Positions 6,990 through 16,585 of a stretch of DNA of 63,377 nucleotides are shown piece by piece. The translations under genes and the position numbers were made by a program. Origin of the DNA: UBA288 sp964461885 (lineage in GTDB: Archaea > Halobacteriota > Methanomicrobia > Methanomicrobiales > Methanospirillaceae); assembly GCA_964461885.1 (NCBI GenBank), contig CAYWVY010000004.1, forward strand, positions 1-63,377, given 5' to 3'. The notes below the pieces were generated by a model. It ran no database searches. It was given only the letters and a program-made list of their open reading frames with translations, and was not told the origin of the DNA. Each line of letters begins with the position of its first letter. Positions within the stretch are counted from its first letter, which is position 1.

Positions 6990-7985
6990 GTGAAGGTGGA
7001 GCTGATGCACGGCGCGGGCGGCGAGGTCATGAACGAGCTGATCTCGGTCCTGACACGCGTCTCGCACTCGAATGCGGGCGGGATCGGGCTCGAAGCCCTG
7101 GACGATGGGGCCGTGGTCCCGATCAACGGCGCGAACGTGGTCTTCACGACCGACTCGCACGTGGTTCGGCCGATCTTCTTTCCGGGCGGCGACATCGGTC
7201 GAATCGCGGTCGCGGGGACTGTGAACGACCTCGCCGTTATGGGCGCGCGCCCGCTCGCGCTCTCGTGCGGGATGATAATCGAGGAGGGGTTCGAGATTGC
7301 CGACCTCGAACGGATCGTCGCATCCATGGACGAAGCCCTTGGCGAGGCCGGGGCAGCCCTTGTCACAGGGGATACGAAGGTCGTCGAGCGCGGCTCGCTC
7401 GACGGGATCGTTATCAATACGGCTGGGATAGGGGTGGCCGATCGCGTGGTCCGCGACTCTGCCCTCGAGGTCGGCGACCGGGTCATCGTGACGGGCACGC
7501 TCGGCGATCACGGGCTTGCGATCCTGGCCCACCGCGAGGGGTTCGACCTCGGCGAGCAGCTCCGTTCGGACGTGGCGCCGGTCTGGCCGCTCGTGGAGCT
7601 GGCCCTCGCGGCTGGCGAGGTCCACGCAATGAAAGACCCGACCCGCGGCGGCTTTGCCGCCGCGATCAACGAGATGGCCAGCAAGAGCGGCGTTTGTGTC
7701 GTGATCGACGAGGTTGCGCTGCCCCTCCGCCGCTCGGTCGTCTCGGCGGCCCGGCTCCTCGGGATCGATCCGCTCCAGGTCGCGAACGAGGGCAAGGTCG
7801 TGATGGGCGTGGCGGCAGGCGATGCCGACGCCGTCCTCGCGGCGCTCCGTTCGCATCCTCTCGGGGCCGAGGCGGCGATCGTCGGGACGGTTGTCGAGGG
7901 GTCGCGCGTGGTCATGACCACGGTCGCCGGCGGGAGCCGGTTCATCGAACCGCCCATGGGTGACCCGGTCCCGCGGGTATGCTAG
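6990..7985 (+). CDS. hypE: Hydrogenase maturation protein HypE
   Basis: HypE dehydrates the carbamoyl group on its C-terminal Cys to a cyanide ligand for the [NiFe] centre. The 331-aa product has the AIR-synthase-like fold with HGAGGEVM at the N-terminus, DDGAVV and FTTDSHVV, GDIGRIAVAGTVNDLAVMGA, the DPTRGGFAAAINEMA motif and the diagnostic ...PRVC end with Cys as the last residue. The start is GTG at 6990, 25 nt after hypA. The stop overlaps the start of pyrC by 7 nt. Confidence 0.95.
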   Translation: MKVELMHGAGGEVMNELISVLTRVSHSNAGGIGLEALDDGAVVPINGANVVFTTDSHVVRPIFFPGGDIGRIAVAGTVNDLAVMGARPLALSCGMIIEEGFEIADLERIVASMDEALGEAGAALVTGDTKVVERGSLDGIVINTAGIGVADRVVRDSALEVGDRVIVTGTLGDHGLAILAHREGFDLGEQLRSDVAPVWPLVELALAAGEVHAMKDPTRGGFAAAINEMASKSGVCVVIDEVALPLRRSVVSAARLLGIDPLQVANEGKVVMGVAAGDADAVLAALRSHPLGAEAAIVGTVVEGSRVVMTTVAGGSRFIEPPMGDPVPRVC

Positions 7986-9108
7986 ACCTGGTCCTCCGGA
8001 ACGTCCGCGTCCCCGGGGGGCGTGTGCTTGACCTCGGGGTCGAAAATGGCCTGGTCGCCCGCGCTGCCGGCCCGGCCGCCGAGACGATCGACTGCGCCGG
8101 GCTCGTGGTCCTGCCCGGCGCGATCGATATGCACGTGCACCTCAGGGGCGGGGTGCAGGCGTACAAGGAGGACTGGGACTCTGGTACGCGAAGCGCCCTC
8201 GCGGGCGGGGTCACGATGATCGTGGACCAGCCGAACACGGTCCCGCCCCTCGAGACGGTCGAGGCGTTCGAGGCCCGCGTCGAAGAGGGACTGCGGCAAA
8301 GCCGGTGCGGTTTCGGCGTCAACGGCGCCGTGACCCCCGGTGCAGACCTCGAGGGNNNNNNNNNNNNNNNNNNNNNNNNNNNNNNNNNNNNNNNNNNNNN
8401 NNNNNNNNNNNNNNNNNNNNNNNNNNNNNNNNNNNNNNNNNNNNNNNNNNNNNNNAGCGCGTCCTCGCGCTCTCCCCGCCGGGACTCCGGCTCCACTGCT
8501 GCCACCTGACCTCGCCGCCGGCCGTACGGCGAGCCCGTTCGGCCGGCGCGACGGTCGAGGTGACCCCGCACCACCTCCTCCTCGACAGGGAGGGGTTTGC
8601 CCCCGGAGACGGGCGCGGCAAGGTGAACCCCCCGCTCCGCGATCGCGCAGGGCGCGAGGCGCTCTGGCGCGCTCTCGAGGACGCCGACGCCGTCGCCTCG
8701 GACCACGCGCCGCACACGGCGGAGGAGAAGGCCCGCGCCTTCGCGGAGGCCCCGGCGGGGTTGCCGGGGGTCGAGACCATGCTCCCGCTCCTGCTCGCGC
8801 GCGTTCTCGGCGGGGCGCTCTCGCTTGAACGGCTGATCGAGCTCACCTCTACTGGCCCGGCCCGGATCCTCGGCATCCCCCCCGCGGGTTTCGCGCCGGG
8901 GGATCGTGCCGACTTCGCCCTCTTCCGCCCCCGGGTCGAACCCGTCCGGGCCGCCCGTCTCCACTCGAGGTGCGGCTGGACCCCGTACGAGGGGGTGCCG
9001 GCGGTCTTTCCCGAGAGCGTGGTGATGGCGGGGGAGATCGCGTACGATCACGGGTGGTTCGTGGACGTGCCCGGGTCCTGGGTTAGTGGGAAGGGTTATA
9101 TGAATTGA
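7979..9108 (+). CDS. pyrC: Dihydroorotase, interrupted by an assembly gap
   Basis: Dihydroorotase closes carbamoyl-aspartate to dihydroorotate in pyrimidine synthesis. The first 125 residues hold the metal-binding DMHVHLRGG and GGVTMIVDQPNTVPP; after the gap come CCHLTSP, EVTPHHLLLD, the catalytic SDHAPHT and the NPA-like STGPARILGI region. The 5' and 3' halves are in different frames only because the 100 N are a placeholder: the real missing piece should be longer, probably about 70-90 residues with the carboxylated-Lys strand, judging from a usual length of 420-430 aa. The ATG at 7979 overlaps the hypE stop. No evidence of true inactivation. Confidence 0.88.
8356..8455. other. Assembly gap of 100 N inside pyrC
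   Basis: Exactly 100 unknown bases, a nominal scaffold gap. The flanking coding frames do not agree across 100 bases, so the true gap length must differ from 100 (congruent to 2 modulo 3 if the gene is intact). Confidence 0.97.
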
Positions 9109-9325
9109 ACGCGAAAATTTATAGTCGCCGATACAGCGCCTCCATAGGTCCCCGGGTGATCGAGTGGCACACGCCTGGATATGATCTTCGGGACAACCCG
9201 GTTGCGCGACAGGCGACGCCCGGCATGAGGGTTAAAAACCGGCAAGGGACGGCACCACGCCACCGATGCGCCGTGTTTGTTCATGTCGGGCAACATTCTT
9301 CCTATTCTACGGGGGAGCGGATGCC

Positions 9326-9640
9326 ATGGACGTCGTGGATGCCCTGAGCCCCCATTCCGAGGGCGTCGTGATCGCGCTCGAGGTCTCGCCGAACGCGAAG
9401 CGGGAGCGGTTTCCGGACGGGTACAACCCCTGGCGGCACGCCGTCGGGTGCACGGTATCGGCCCCGCCGCTGGACGGGCGGGCGAACCGGGCCGTGCTCG
9501 CGCTCGTCGCACGAGCCCTCGGCGTCAGAAAGGGGGAGGTGGAGCTGGTTGCCGGGGGCACATCGTCGCTAAAGCGGGTGCTTGTGCGTGGCCTGAGCGT
9601 GGACGAAGTGGCCGCCGCCCTGGCGGCCCGGCAGACTTAA
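9326..9640 (+). CDS. DUF167 (YggU-family) protein
   Basis: A 104-aa protein of the DUF167 family, function unknown. Family features are VSPNAKRERF near residue 25, VSAPPLDGRANRAVLALVARAL in the middle (the AP..GKAN-type motif), and GGTSSLKRVLVRG near the end. The ATG at 9326 has a GGGGGAG site about 9 nt upstream; a longer frame from 9266 has a Cys/Arg-rich leader unlike the family. It is followed 25 nt later by the U32 protein gene and likely shares its transcript. Confidence 0.88.
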   Translation: MDVVDALSPHSEGVVIALEVSPNAKRERFPDGYNPWRHAVGCTVSAPPLDGRANRAVLALVARALGVRKGEVELVAGGTSSLKRVLVRGLSVDEVAAALAARQT

Positions 9641-9665
9641 TCAACTCCTCGTCGACGGAGGTGGC

Positions 9666-12239
9666 ATGAACCGTACCCTGCCCGAACTGCTCGCGCCGGC
9701 CGGGACTCCCGGCGCGCTCGAGGCAGCCTGCACTGCGGGTGCGGACGCCGTCTACCTCGGCGGCAGCCGGTTCGGGGCGCGGGCCGCGGCCGGTTTCGAC
9801 CCCGCGGCGCTGGAAGCGGCCGTCGAATACGCCCACGCGCGCGATGTCCGGGTCTACGTCACGGTGAACACGCTCGTGACCGACCGCGAGCTCCGGGTCG
9901 TCGCCGAGGACCTGGTCCGGTGCTACGCGGCCGGCGTGGACGCGGTCCTCGTCCAGGACGTGGGGGTCGCGTCCGTCGCACGCGAGCTCGTCCCCGACCT
10001 GCCGCTCCACGCCTCGACCCAGATGACGGTCCACTCGGTTGACGGGGTGCGGGCCGCTGCCGAGCTCGGCTTCACCCGAGTCGTGCTCGCCCGTGAGCTC
10101 GTCCTCGCCGAGGTCGAGGCGATCGCGACGGCCGAGCCGGGGATCGAGCTCGAGGTCTTCGCGCACGGCGCCCTCTGCTATGCCTGGTCAGGCCAGTGCC
10201 TCCTCTCCTCGGCGATCGGCGGACGTAGCGGCAACAGGGGCCGGTGCGCCCAGCCCTGCCGCAAGCCCTACCGCCTCGTCCGCGGCGCCTCGGACGAATG
10301 GGGCCGCCTCATCGACGCCGTCCCCGTCCCGCTCAAGGACAGCTACCTGCTTTCGCCGCGCGACCTCTGGACCTACCCCGGTATCGGCCGGCTGATCCGC
10401 GCTCCCATCGCCGCGCTCAAGATCGAGGGGCGCCTCCGCTCCCCCGCCTACGTCGGGGCCGTGGTCGGCTGCTACCGTGCCGCCCTGGACCGCGCGGCCG
10501 CCGGGAGCGCCGCGCCCGAGCCGGAGGAAGTCGAGGCCCTCAGGCTCGCCTTCAATCGCGGGTTTACGCAGGGCCGGCTCTTCGGCGAAGCCGACGACGC
10601 GTTCATGGGCCGCGACCGTCCCGGCCCGCGGGGGATCCGGGTCGGGACAGTCGCCGGGACGGACCGATCCGGCCAGGTTTTCGTACGGTTCGACGACGGC
10701 GCCCGGCTCGAGAGCGGCGACGGCCTCGTAGCCGCGCCGCGGGGGCGGCCCGACTTCGATGTCGGCACCGTCCTGAGGCACGCCGCAAGGGCGGGGACGA
10801 CCCCCGTCCTGTTCGGTCGGCCCGTTCCGATTGGCACCCCGGTCTTCCTCACGAGCCGCGCGGCGCCGCGGCACCCGCCCGCCGTCACGGTCGATCTCGA
10901 GATCGACGTCGGGGTCGACGACGAGCGGCGTCCCGTGGCGGACGGTCTCGTCCGGCGCCGCCGGGGCCCGCCCGCCGCGTTCCGGGCCGTCGGCGAGCCA
11001 ATGGCCCCGGCCCGCTCGCAGCCGCTTGCACCCGGGGTAGTCGAGGAGCACCTCAGGCGGACCGGCGGAACCCCGTACGCGTTCACGCGGCTCGCAATCG
11101 ACCTCCCCTCAGGCCTCTTCGCGCCGGCCTCGGTCCTGAACGGGTTCCGCAGGACCGTGCTGGCGGCGGCCGCAGCAGCCCTGACCGCAGCCGGAAAACC
11201 CGACGAGAGCGCCGCCGCGGCGGCGCATGCACGGCTCGCCGAGTTCGCCGCGCCGGTCGAACCATCGCCGGCGCCGTTGAAGGCCTTCCCCCGAATACGG
11301 TGCGTGGTCGATACGCCGGAGGTCGCCGGGGCCGCGGCACGGGCGGGAGCCGACGAGGTCTGCATCGAGCCCCGCGCGTCGCTTGGACGGGCCTGCGCCT
11401 GCCTCCCCGGCGGGCCGGGGGCCGTCCTCGCCGCGCTCGGCGATGCCGCCGCCGTTTGTGGTCCCGTCCCCGTCCTCTGGGCGTGGCCGCGCATCAACCG
11501 CCAGCGGTTCCTCGACGAGGCCGCCCCGCTTCTCGCGTCGGCGCCGGTCGCGGGCGTCCTCGTCGGCGGCCTGGGGGCCGCTCTCGCGGTCGCAGCCGCC
11601 GCCCCCGACCTCCCGGTCCACGGCGGTTCGGGGCTGAACCTCTGGAACTCCCGTGCCGTGCGCCGCCTCGCCGGCCGGTTCACCTCGCTCACGCTCTCGC
11701 CCGAGCTATCGCGCCGCGAGCTCGCCGACGCCGTGGCTGCGAGCCGGGCCGCTGGCGTCGACCTCCCGCTCGGCGTCCTGGTGCAGGGGAACCTCGAACT
11801 GATGGTCACGGATGATTGCATTCCTTCTCTCGACGCCTGCCCGTCCCCGCCGGAGACGAGGTTCGCGCTCGAGGACGAGCGTCGCCGCCGCTTTCCGGTC
11901 CTCGCCGACGGGGAATGCCGGGGCCGGATTCTGAACGCGATCGAGACCTGTTTGATCGATCACCTCCCCGCGCTCGCCGGGGCCGGGGCGGACCTGCTGG
12001 TCGTGGACGCGCGGGGGAGGACGCCGGCGTGGGCCGCCGCCGCCGTCGGGGCGTACCGAGCGGGCCTGGACGCACCCGCCGCCGGGCGTGGACCACGACT
12101 CGCGGCCCTGAAGGCCGATCTCCGGGCCATCGCCGCGGGCGGAATAACCGCCGGCCCGTTCGATCGCGGCCGGCGCGAAGAGGAACAGTTATTACCGGGA
12201 TCGGAGCACGATACCACATGCCACAGGTCGTCATCCTGA
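9666..12239 (+). CDS. U32 family peptidase-like protein with C-terminal extension
   Basis: An 857-aa member of the peptidase U32 family; characterised bacterial relatives act in rRNA or tRNA modification or collagen degradation, so the protease label is only formal. The first 310 residues form the TIM-barrel-like domain (LPELLAPAGTPGALEAACTAGADAVYLGG, VYVTVNTLVTD, HASTQMTVHS) and carry the signature EVFAHGALCYAWSGQCLLSS...GGRSGNRGRCAQPCRKPY, whose cysteines probably bind an Fe-S cluster. The next part is a DUF3656-like region, and the last 250 residues form a second barrel-like half (NLWNSRAVRRLAG, LMVTDDCI). A ribosome site AGGTGG precedes the ATG. Its end overlaps tpiA by 22 nt. Confidence 0.88.
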   Translation: MNRTLPELLAPAGTPGALEAACTAGADAVYLGGSRFGARAAAGFDPAALEAAVEYAHARDVRVYVTVNTLVTDRELRVVAEDLVRCYAAGVDAVLVQDVGVASVARELVPDLPLHASTQMTVHSVDGVRAAAELGFTRVVLARELVLAEVEAIATAEPGIELEVFAHGALCYAWSGQCLLSSAIGGRSGNRGRCAQPCRKPYRLVRGASDEWGRLIDAVPVPLKDSYLLSPRDLWTYPGIGRLIRAPIAALKIEGRLRSPAYVGAVVGCYRAALDRAAAGSAAPEPEEVEALRLAFNRGFTQGRLFGEADDAFMGRDRPGPRGIRVGTVAGTDRSGQVFVRFDDGARLESGDGLVAAPRGRPDFDVGTVLRHAARAGTTPVLFGRPVPIGTPVFLTSRAAPRHPPAVTVDLEIDVGVDDERRPVADGLVRRRRGPPAAFRAVGEPMAPARSQPLAPGVVEEHLRRTGGTPYAFTRLAIDLPSGLFAPASVLNGFRRTVLAAAAAALTAAGKPDESAAAAAHARLAEFAAPVEPSPAPLKAFPRIRCVVDTPEVAGAAARAGADEVCIEPRASLGRACACLPGGPGAVLAALGDAAAVCGPVPVLWAWPRINRQRFLDEAAPLLASAPVAGVLVGGLGAALAVAAAAPDLPVHGGSGLNLWNSRAVRRLAGRFTSLTLSPELSRRELADAVAASRAAGVDLPLGVLVQGNLELMVTDDCIPSLDACPSPPETRFALEDERRRRFPVLADGECRGRILNAIETCLIDHLPALAGAGADLLVVDARGRTPAWAAAAVGAYRAGLDAPAAGRGPRLAALKADLRAIAAGGITAGPFDRGRREEEQLLPGSEHDTTCHRSSS

Positions 12240-12886
12240 TCAATTTGAAGACGTACCGCGAGGGGCTCGGCCAGAACGCCCACCGGATCGCACGGGCGGC
12301 CGAGGAGGTCGCGGCCGAGAGCGGTGCCCTGATCGGCGTCTGCCCGCAGCTGGTCGATCTCCACCCGCTCGCACGTCACTTCGAGGTCCCCGTGTACGCC
12401 CAGCACGTGGACGGCGCCAGCCCGGGAGCGGCCACGGGGCACGTCACGGCCGACGCCCTGAAGCTCGCCGGGGCCAGGGGGAGCCTGATCAACCACTCGG
12501 AGCGCCGCCTCACCCTCGCCGAGATCGAAGCCTCGGTCCGGGCCTGCGAAAAGAACGGGCTCGCCTCGGTTGTCTGCACCAACAACGTCGCCACCAGCGC
12601 CGGAGCCGCGGCCCTCGCCCCCTCGTTCGTCGCGATCGAGCCGCCCGAGCTGATCGGCTCGGGGATCTCGGTGGCGAAGGCGGACCCGGGGATCATCCAA
12701 AACTCGGTCGAGGCGATCCACAGGGTGAACACGAACGTGAAGATCCTGACCGGGGCGGGGATCCAGTCGGGCGACTGCGTCCGGATCGCAATCGAGCTCG
12801 GGACCGACGGCGTGCTCCTTGCCTCGTCGGTCGTCAAGGCCGACGACCCGGGCGTCGTACTCCGAGACCTGGTCTCGCAGCTGTAG
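12218..12886 (+). CDS. tpiA: Triosephosphate isomerase
   Basis: The enzyme interconverts dihydroxyacetone phosphate and glyceraldehyde 3-phosphate. The 222-aa product is of the short archaeal type: INLKTY (Asn9, Lys11), NHSERR (catalytic His93), VAIEPPELIGSG (catalytic Glu141) and the phosphate loop GAGIQSG near residue 190, with VLLASSVVKA after it. The ATG at 12218 lies inside the end of the U32 gene. In a methanogen it serves gluconeogenesis. Confidence 0.95.
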   Translation: MPQVVILINLKTYREGLGQNAHRIARAAEEVAAESGALIGVCPQLVDLHPLARHFEVPVYAQHVDGASPGAATGHVTADALKLAGARGSLINHSERRLTLAEIEASVRACEKNGLASVVCTNNVATSAGAAALAPSFVAIEPPELIGSGISVAKADPGIIQNSVEAIHRVNTNVKILTGAGIQSGDCVRIAIELGTDGVLLASSVVKADDPGVVLRDLVSQL

Positions 12887-12890
12887 GCGG

Positions 12891-13157
12891 CTACGCGAAG
12901 AAGATCCAGACGAGGATCGCGATCACGGCAAAGAGGAGCAGGACCAGGCCGATCCCGTAAGCGAGGAGCATGCGAAGGCTCCGCTGCACGTTCCGGTCCG
13001 GCCCGGCCAGCACCCGCCGCTCGTGAAGCCGACCGACATCCGGCTCCACGGGTCTCGCCGCGACTGCCGGGGGAATGCCCTGGGCAAGGGCGCACCGCGG
13101 GCAGGGGTCGTCGGGCGAAGCGAGGGGCTGACCGCAGCCCGGACAGAAAACGTCCAT
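12891..13157 (-). CDS. Zinc-ribbon membrane protein, 88 aa
   Basis: The N-terminus is a zinc ribbon (FCPGCGQ and DPCPRCALAQ, Cys5, Cys8, Cys19 and Cys22), followed by about 30 polar residues and one C-terminal membrane helix (MLLAYGIGLVLLLFAVIAILVWIFFA). This layout, cytosolic ribbon plus a tail anchor, is common in archaeal proteins of unknown function. It is convergent with tpiA (4-nt gap) and downstream of the HTH-CBS gene on the same strand. Confidence 0.7.
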   Translation of the reverse strand: MDVFCPGCGQPLASPDDPCPRCALAQGIPPAVAARPVEPDVGRLHERRVLAGPDRNVQRSLRMLLAYGIGLVLLLFAVIAILVWIFFA

Positions 13158-13210
13158 GATATCCCGGTCTCCTCTCCTGTTCTCGTTGACTTGAACCTGT
13201 CGGCCGGTTT

Positions 13211-13765
13211 TCAGACGATCAGCGAGATCAGGTCGTGCTTGGTGACGACACCCTGTACCTTGCCGGCCTCGACCACCAGGACAGCGTGGTGCTGCTGGAG
13301 GATGTGCAGGATGGTCTCGACATCCATCTCCGGGGGTACGGTCGGAAAGGACGGCTCCATGAACTCCTGGACCAGGTACGGGTGCGCGCGGTGGAGCTGC
13401 TGTTCCTCGAGGGCCGAGAGGAGCGCCGCTTCGGAGATGCAGCCGACGGGGACGCCGTCACGAAGCACCGGGAGCTGCGAAACCCCGTGCCGGCCCATGA
13501 GATCGACTGCATTCGTGACCGGCTCGTCGGGTTTGACCCCGATCACGGGCGTATGCATCACCTGTGCCGCCGTGATCACCGAGCGTTCGGCGATGTTCAG
13601 GGCCGCGACGATCTCCCGGAGGGTCTTGACCCGCGGATTCACCGAATCGGACTCAATACGTGCGACCATCGACTGGCTCACCCCGGCGCGGTCGGCGAGG
13701 TCTTTCTGCGTCATCGATAATTTTTCGCGCATCGCCCGGATCTCCGCAGGCGTCGGGATATGCAT
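13211..13765 (-). CDS. XRE-type HTH regulator with paired CBS domains
   Basis: A 184-aa regulator. Residues 1-65 form a helix-turn-helix of the XRE class (MREKLSMTQKDLADRAGVSQSMVARIESDSVNPRVKTL in outline). Residues 72-184 are two CBS motifs (VMHTPVIGVKPDEPVTNAVDLM...GVSQLPVL and PEMDVETILHILQQHHAVLVVE...GVVTKHDLI) that in this family bind adenosyl ligands or nucleotides. The start at 13765 (MHIPTPAEI) agrees with family members; an in-frame ATG at 13789 adds eight residues and no ribosome site supports either. The gene follows RNase P RNA closely on the same strand. Confidence 0.85.
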   Translation of the reverse strand: MHIPTPAEIRAMREKLSMTQKDLADRAGVSQSMVARIESDSVNPRVKTLREIVAALNIAERSVITAAQVMHTPVIGVKPDEPVTNAVDLMGRHGVSQLPVLRDGVPVGCISEAALLSALEEQQLHRAHPYLVQEFMEPSFPTVPPEMDVETILHILQQHHAVLVVEAGKVQGVVTKHDLISLIV

Positions 13766-13833
13766 CCTATTACTCAAGGGAATATGCACGGATTAGCGTT
13801 ATGCTACGTTTTGAGAAGAGCCTTCAAATGAGT

Positions 13834-14166
13834 GGGAGGAGTAAGCCCCCTTCTGTTCTGTGCGGCATTCGGCTTTGCGTCAAACCCGGGCCGGGACCGG
13901 ACGCCCGATAAGGCCCTGTTCTGACTTGCACCCGCAGGGATTCGCCGTTTCATCGTCACCCGCGCATCGACGCTCGGCGCGTCTCCGCCCGTGAGGGCGG
14001 CGCTCGTCCCGAAGGACTCGGACGCCTCATTGCTCCGCGCGGGGCGTACCGTTTCTGTGCCATTGCCATGACTCTCGCCATCCGCACGTGAATGCGGCTG
14101 CGTTTCCGGTGGGTGGGGGGACTTTCCTCAGCGGCGCAGAAGCGCCACCGTCGGCCGCACTCTCCC
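13834..14166 (-). ncRNA. rnpB: RNase P RNA
   Basis: The catalytic RNA of RNase P, which matures tRNA 5' ends. Minus strand contains the universal GAGGAAAGTCC (14119-14129), the ACAGAA-type conserved element in the 3' half, and the GGCTTACTC 3' terminus. The ends were set by P1 pairing of GGGAG.AGT (5', about 14159-14166) with ACTCCTCCC (13834-13842). The size of about 333 nt fits archaeal type A. Ends may be off by a few bases. Confidence 0.9.
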
Positions 14167-14192
14167 TCTCGGGTATTACTCTGAATAATATG

Positions 14193-14200
14193 CCATAAAG
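14193..14200 (-). promoter_or_regulatory. TATA box of the RNase P RNA gene
   Basis: Minus strand CTTTATGG, 27-34 nt before the inferred RNA 5' end, in an AT-rich island. The spacing fits an archaeal core promoter. Confidence 0.5.
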
Positions 14201-14264
14201 ATATTGCTTGGGGCATCCCTGCCCACGCGTTCTCCAAATCGCTGGAGCGCTCTATGAAGACACG

Positions 14265-16529
14265 TCATGGTTCTCCCGGGCGCCCTTCGAGGGTGAAGGA
14301 GAAGATCGCACCCTGTCCGGGTTCGCTCTCTGCCCAGATCCGTCCACCGTGCCTCCGGATGATCCGGTCAACCGTGGCGAGACCGATCCCCGAGCCCTCG
14401 TACTGATTGGACCTGTGCAGGCGCTGGAACGGCCTGAAGATCTCGCCCGCCCCGGACATGTCGAACCCGATGCCGTTGTCGCGAACGTAATAGACGGTTT
14501 CCCTTCCTTCCTTGACGGCGCCCACCTCTATCCGGGGGTTCTCGACGTCCCGGGTGAACTTCACGGCGTTGCCGATCAGGTTTGCGAACACCTGCCGGAG
14601 CATGGCACGGTCCGCGCAGCACGGGGGGAGCTCTCCGACCGTGATCGAGACCTTCCGCTCCGGGTCCTGCTCGAGCAGGACCGAGACAACCTCCATGACC
14701 AGCGACGCCGGGAAGACCTGTTCAATAACCAGCTCCTGCCGACCCAGCCGTGAGAGCGAGAGAAGGCCGGCGATCAAGCTGTCCATCTGCTTCACGGTCC
14801 GCCGGGTCTCGTCGAGGTAATGATGCTCCCTCTCTTCCAGGCGTGCGCCGGCCGTCTCCGCCAGGATCGCGGAATACCCGTCGATCGCCCGCAACGGAGC
14901 CCTGAGGTCGTGGGAGACCGAGTAGGTGAACGCCTCCAGTTCGCCGGTCGCCTCCACGAGTTCACGGGTCCTCTGCGCGACCCGTTCCTCAAGATCGATG
15001 TTCAGCTGGCGGACCTCTGCCTCGACCTGCTTCAGGCGACTGACGTCCACAATGCTCCCCCGGACGCCCGCGACGGCCTCCCGCTCCAGGCGCGCCGCGG
15101 TGTAGACCATCATGGGAAAGGTACTCCCGTCGGTCCTGAGGCCCATGAACTCGGACCCTCCAGTCAACCCCCCTCCCAGGACCTTCTGGAACGTCTTGTT
15201 CGCCCGCGGGCGGTCGTCGGGCATGATAGCGGAGAAGATGTCGATTCCCCGGCGGAGATCGTCGTCGCCGAGACCGAGGAGGTCGAGGGCCGCCGTGTTG
15301 GCGAAGGTCACGTTCCCGGCGAGGTCGGTCTCGAAGACCCCCTGCGGAAGGAGCCGCACCAGATCGGTAAACCGCTGTTCGCTGGCCTCCCGCTGCCGGA
15401 TCTGCTGCTTGAGCCGGTCGACCATGACCGCGGTCTTCTCCGCGAGGGTCGAGAACTCATATCCGGAAACCGGCGTGATCGCGTGGTCGAGATCGCCCCC
15501 CGCGATGGCGTCGACGTCCGCGACGAGCTGCTCGATCGGCCGCGAGACCCGCCGCGAAACTGTGACGGCGAGAAGCCCGCCCGTGAGGAATACGAGCAGG
15601 GCCGCAAACGCATGGAGGGACGCGAGCTGGCTCTCCTCGTCTGCAAGCCGGGCATCGTTGTAGGTGAGCTTCGCGAAGATGCTCATGTCCGAGGCGTAAT
15701 CCGGATCGCGGAGGTCGATGGGCAACCAGACAATGGTCCGCTTCGATGCATGGTCTCTCACCACCTGCTTGGTCCGGTTCTCCCAGAGGAGGTAATCCAT
15801 CATGGCGGACTCCTCTGGTGCCGGGGCGTAGCTTTTGTTGTAGACCAGCCGCTTCTGCTTCTGGAACAGGAGCACCTCGTCAAGGTACGGGTTAAAAGTC
15901 CGGACCTCCTCCACGACGTCGCTGTACTGGAGCTCCATCCTCTCGTGTTCGAACTGTTCCGAGACGAGCCCGAGCTCGATGACGTACCGGTGATCGGGCG
16001 TCGGCATGTAGGCCCACTTCGTCTGTGTCCTGTTGATCCAGTCTGTCGATACACGGTCCGGGTAGAAACCCGAGGTATTCCGGATAGTCTGGAGGTACAC
16101 AGCGAAGTCGGGGTAGATGACCGTGAAGTCGAGCCCGAGATCGCTGGGCTTTGTCGTGTGATCGATGACGCAGCGGCTATTGATCGTGTGGATCTCCATG
16201 CCCCCGATCTGGCTCTTCAACCCATCGAGATCCATCCGGGCAGGGTCCCCGCCGCTCAGGTTGTAGTCCGCCATCACGGTGACGAACGCTTCCTGCATCT
16301 CTTCGTTGTAGGTATTGTCATAGAGTTTCAGGCCGGTATCGATCAACCGGAACGAGTTGTCGAGATGCGCCTCGGTCATGACCTGGAGCCGGTTCGCATT
16401 CGCCTCGAGGTTACTTCGCGAGGTCTCGTAGCTGGTCCAGATCCCGGCGAGTACGACGGTAACAATGAGGACGGAGAGGATCCCCATCAGGAGATACGAA
16501 AATCGCAGCCTCCGATCGTTCGTTCGCAT
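14265..16529 (-). CDS. Membrane sensor histidine kinase (dCache-HAMP-PAS)
   Basis: A 754-aa sensor. Membrane helix 1 is at about residues 11-30 (YLLMGILSVLIVTVVLAGIW), followed by a long extracellular double-Cache-like domain (about 35-305), helix 2 near 310-330 and a HAMP domain (SRPIEQLVADVDAIAGGDLDHAI). Then come a PAS domain (about 395-505), a coiled coil, the HisKA helix with the phospho-acceptor in FTYSVSHDLRAPLRAIDGY, and a HATPase with NLIGNAVKF, DNGIGFDM and GSGIGLATV. No response regulator gene is adjacent. The ATG at 16529 follows an in-frame TAG directly and has no ribosome site of its own; the strong site is 35 nt farther up and fits another frame. Confidence 0.9.
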   Translation of the reverse strand: MRTNDRRLRFSYLLMGILSVLIVTVVLAGIWTSYETSRSNLEANANRLQVMTEAHLDNSFRLIDTGLKLYDNTYNEEMQEAFVTVMADYNLSGGDPARMDLDGLKSQIGGMEIHTINSRCVIDHTTKPSDLGLDFTVIYPDFAVYLQTIRNTSGFYPDRVSTDWINRTQTKWAYMPTPDHRYVIELGLVSEQFEHERMELQYSDVVEEVRTFNPYLDEVLLFQKQKRLVYNKSYAPAPEESAMMDYLLWENRTKQVVRDHASKRTIVWLPIDLRDPDYASDMSIFAKLTYNDARLADEESQLASLHAFAALLVFLTGGLLAVTVSRRVSRPIEQLVADVDAIAGGDLDHAITPVSGYEFSTLAEKTAVMVDRLKQQIRQREASEQRFTDLVRLLPQGVFETDLAGNVTFANTAALDLLGLGDDDLRRGIDIFSAIMPDDRPRANKTFQKVLGGGLTGGSEFMGLRTDGSTFPMMVYTAARLEREAVAGVRGSIVDVSRLKQVEAEVRQLNIDLEERVAQRTRELVEATGELEAFTYSVSHDLRAPLRAIDGYSAILAETAGARLEEREHHYLDETRRTVKQMDSLIAGLLSLSRLGRQELVIEQVFPASLVMEVVSVLLEQDPERKVSITVGELPPCCADRAMLRQVFANLIGNAVKFTRDVENPRIEVGAVKEGRETVYYVRDNGIGFDMSGAGEIFRPFQRLHRSNQYEGSGIGLATVDRIIRRHGGRIWAESEPGQGAIFSFTLEGRPGEP

Positions 16530-16563
16530 CCGCTACACCCCGGGCTACAAGGGGGGTCATCAG

Positions 16564-16585
16564 ACCTCCTGGATGATAAATATAT
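16564..16585 (-). promoter_or_regulatory. TATA box and strong ribosome site upstream of the dCache kinase
   Basis: On the minus strand TATATTTAT (16576-16584) is followed by AGGAGGT (16564-16570). Four nt further is an ATG (16558-16560) that opens a 49-codon frame in a different phase from the kinase and overlaps its first 118 bases. Either a leader peptide couples translation, or a small indel separates the true start from the kinase frame. Confidence 0.5.
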
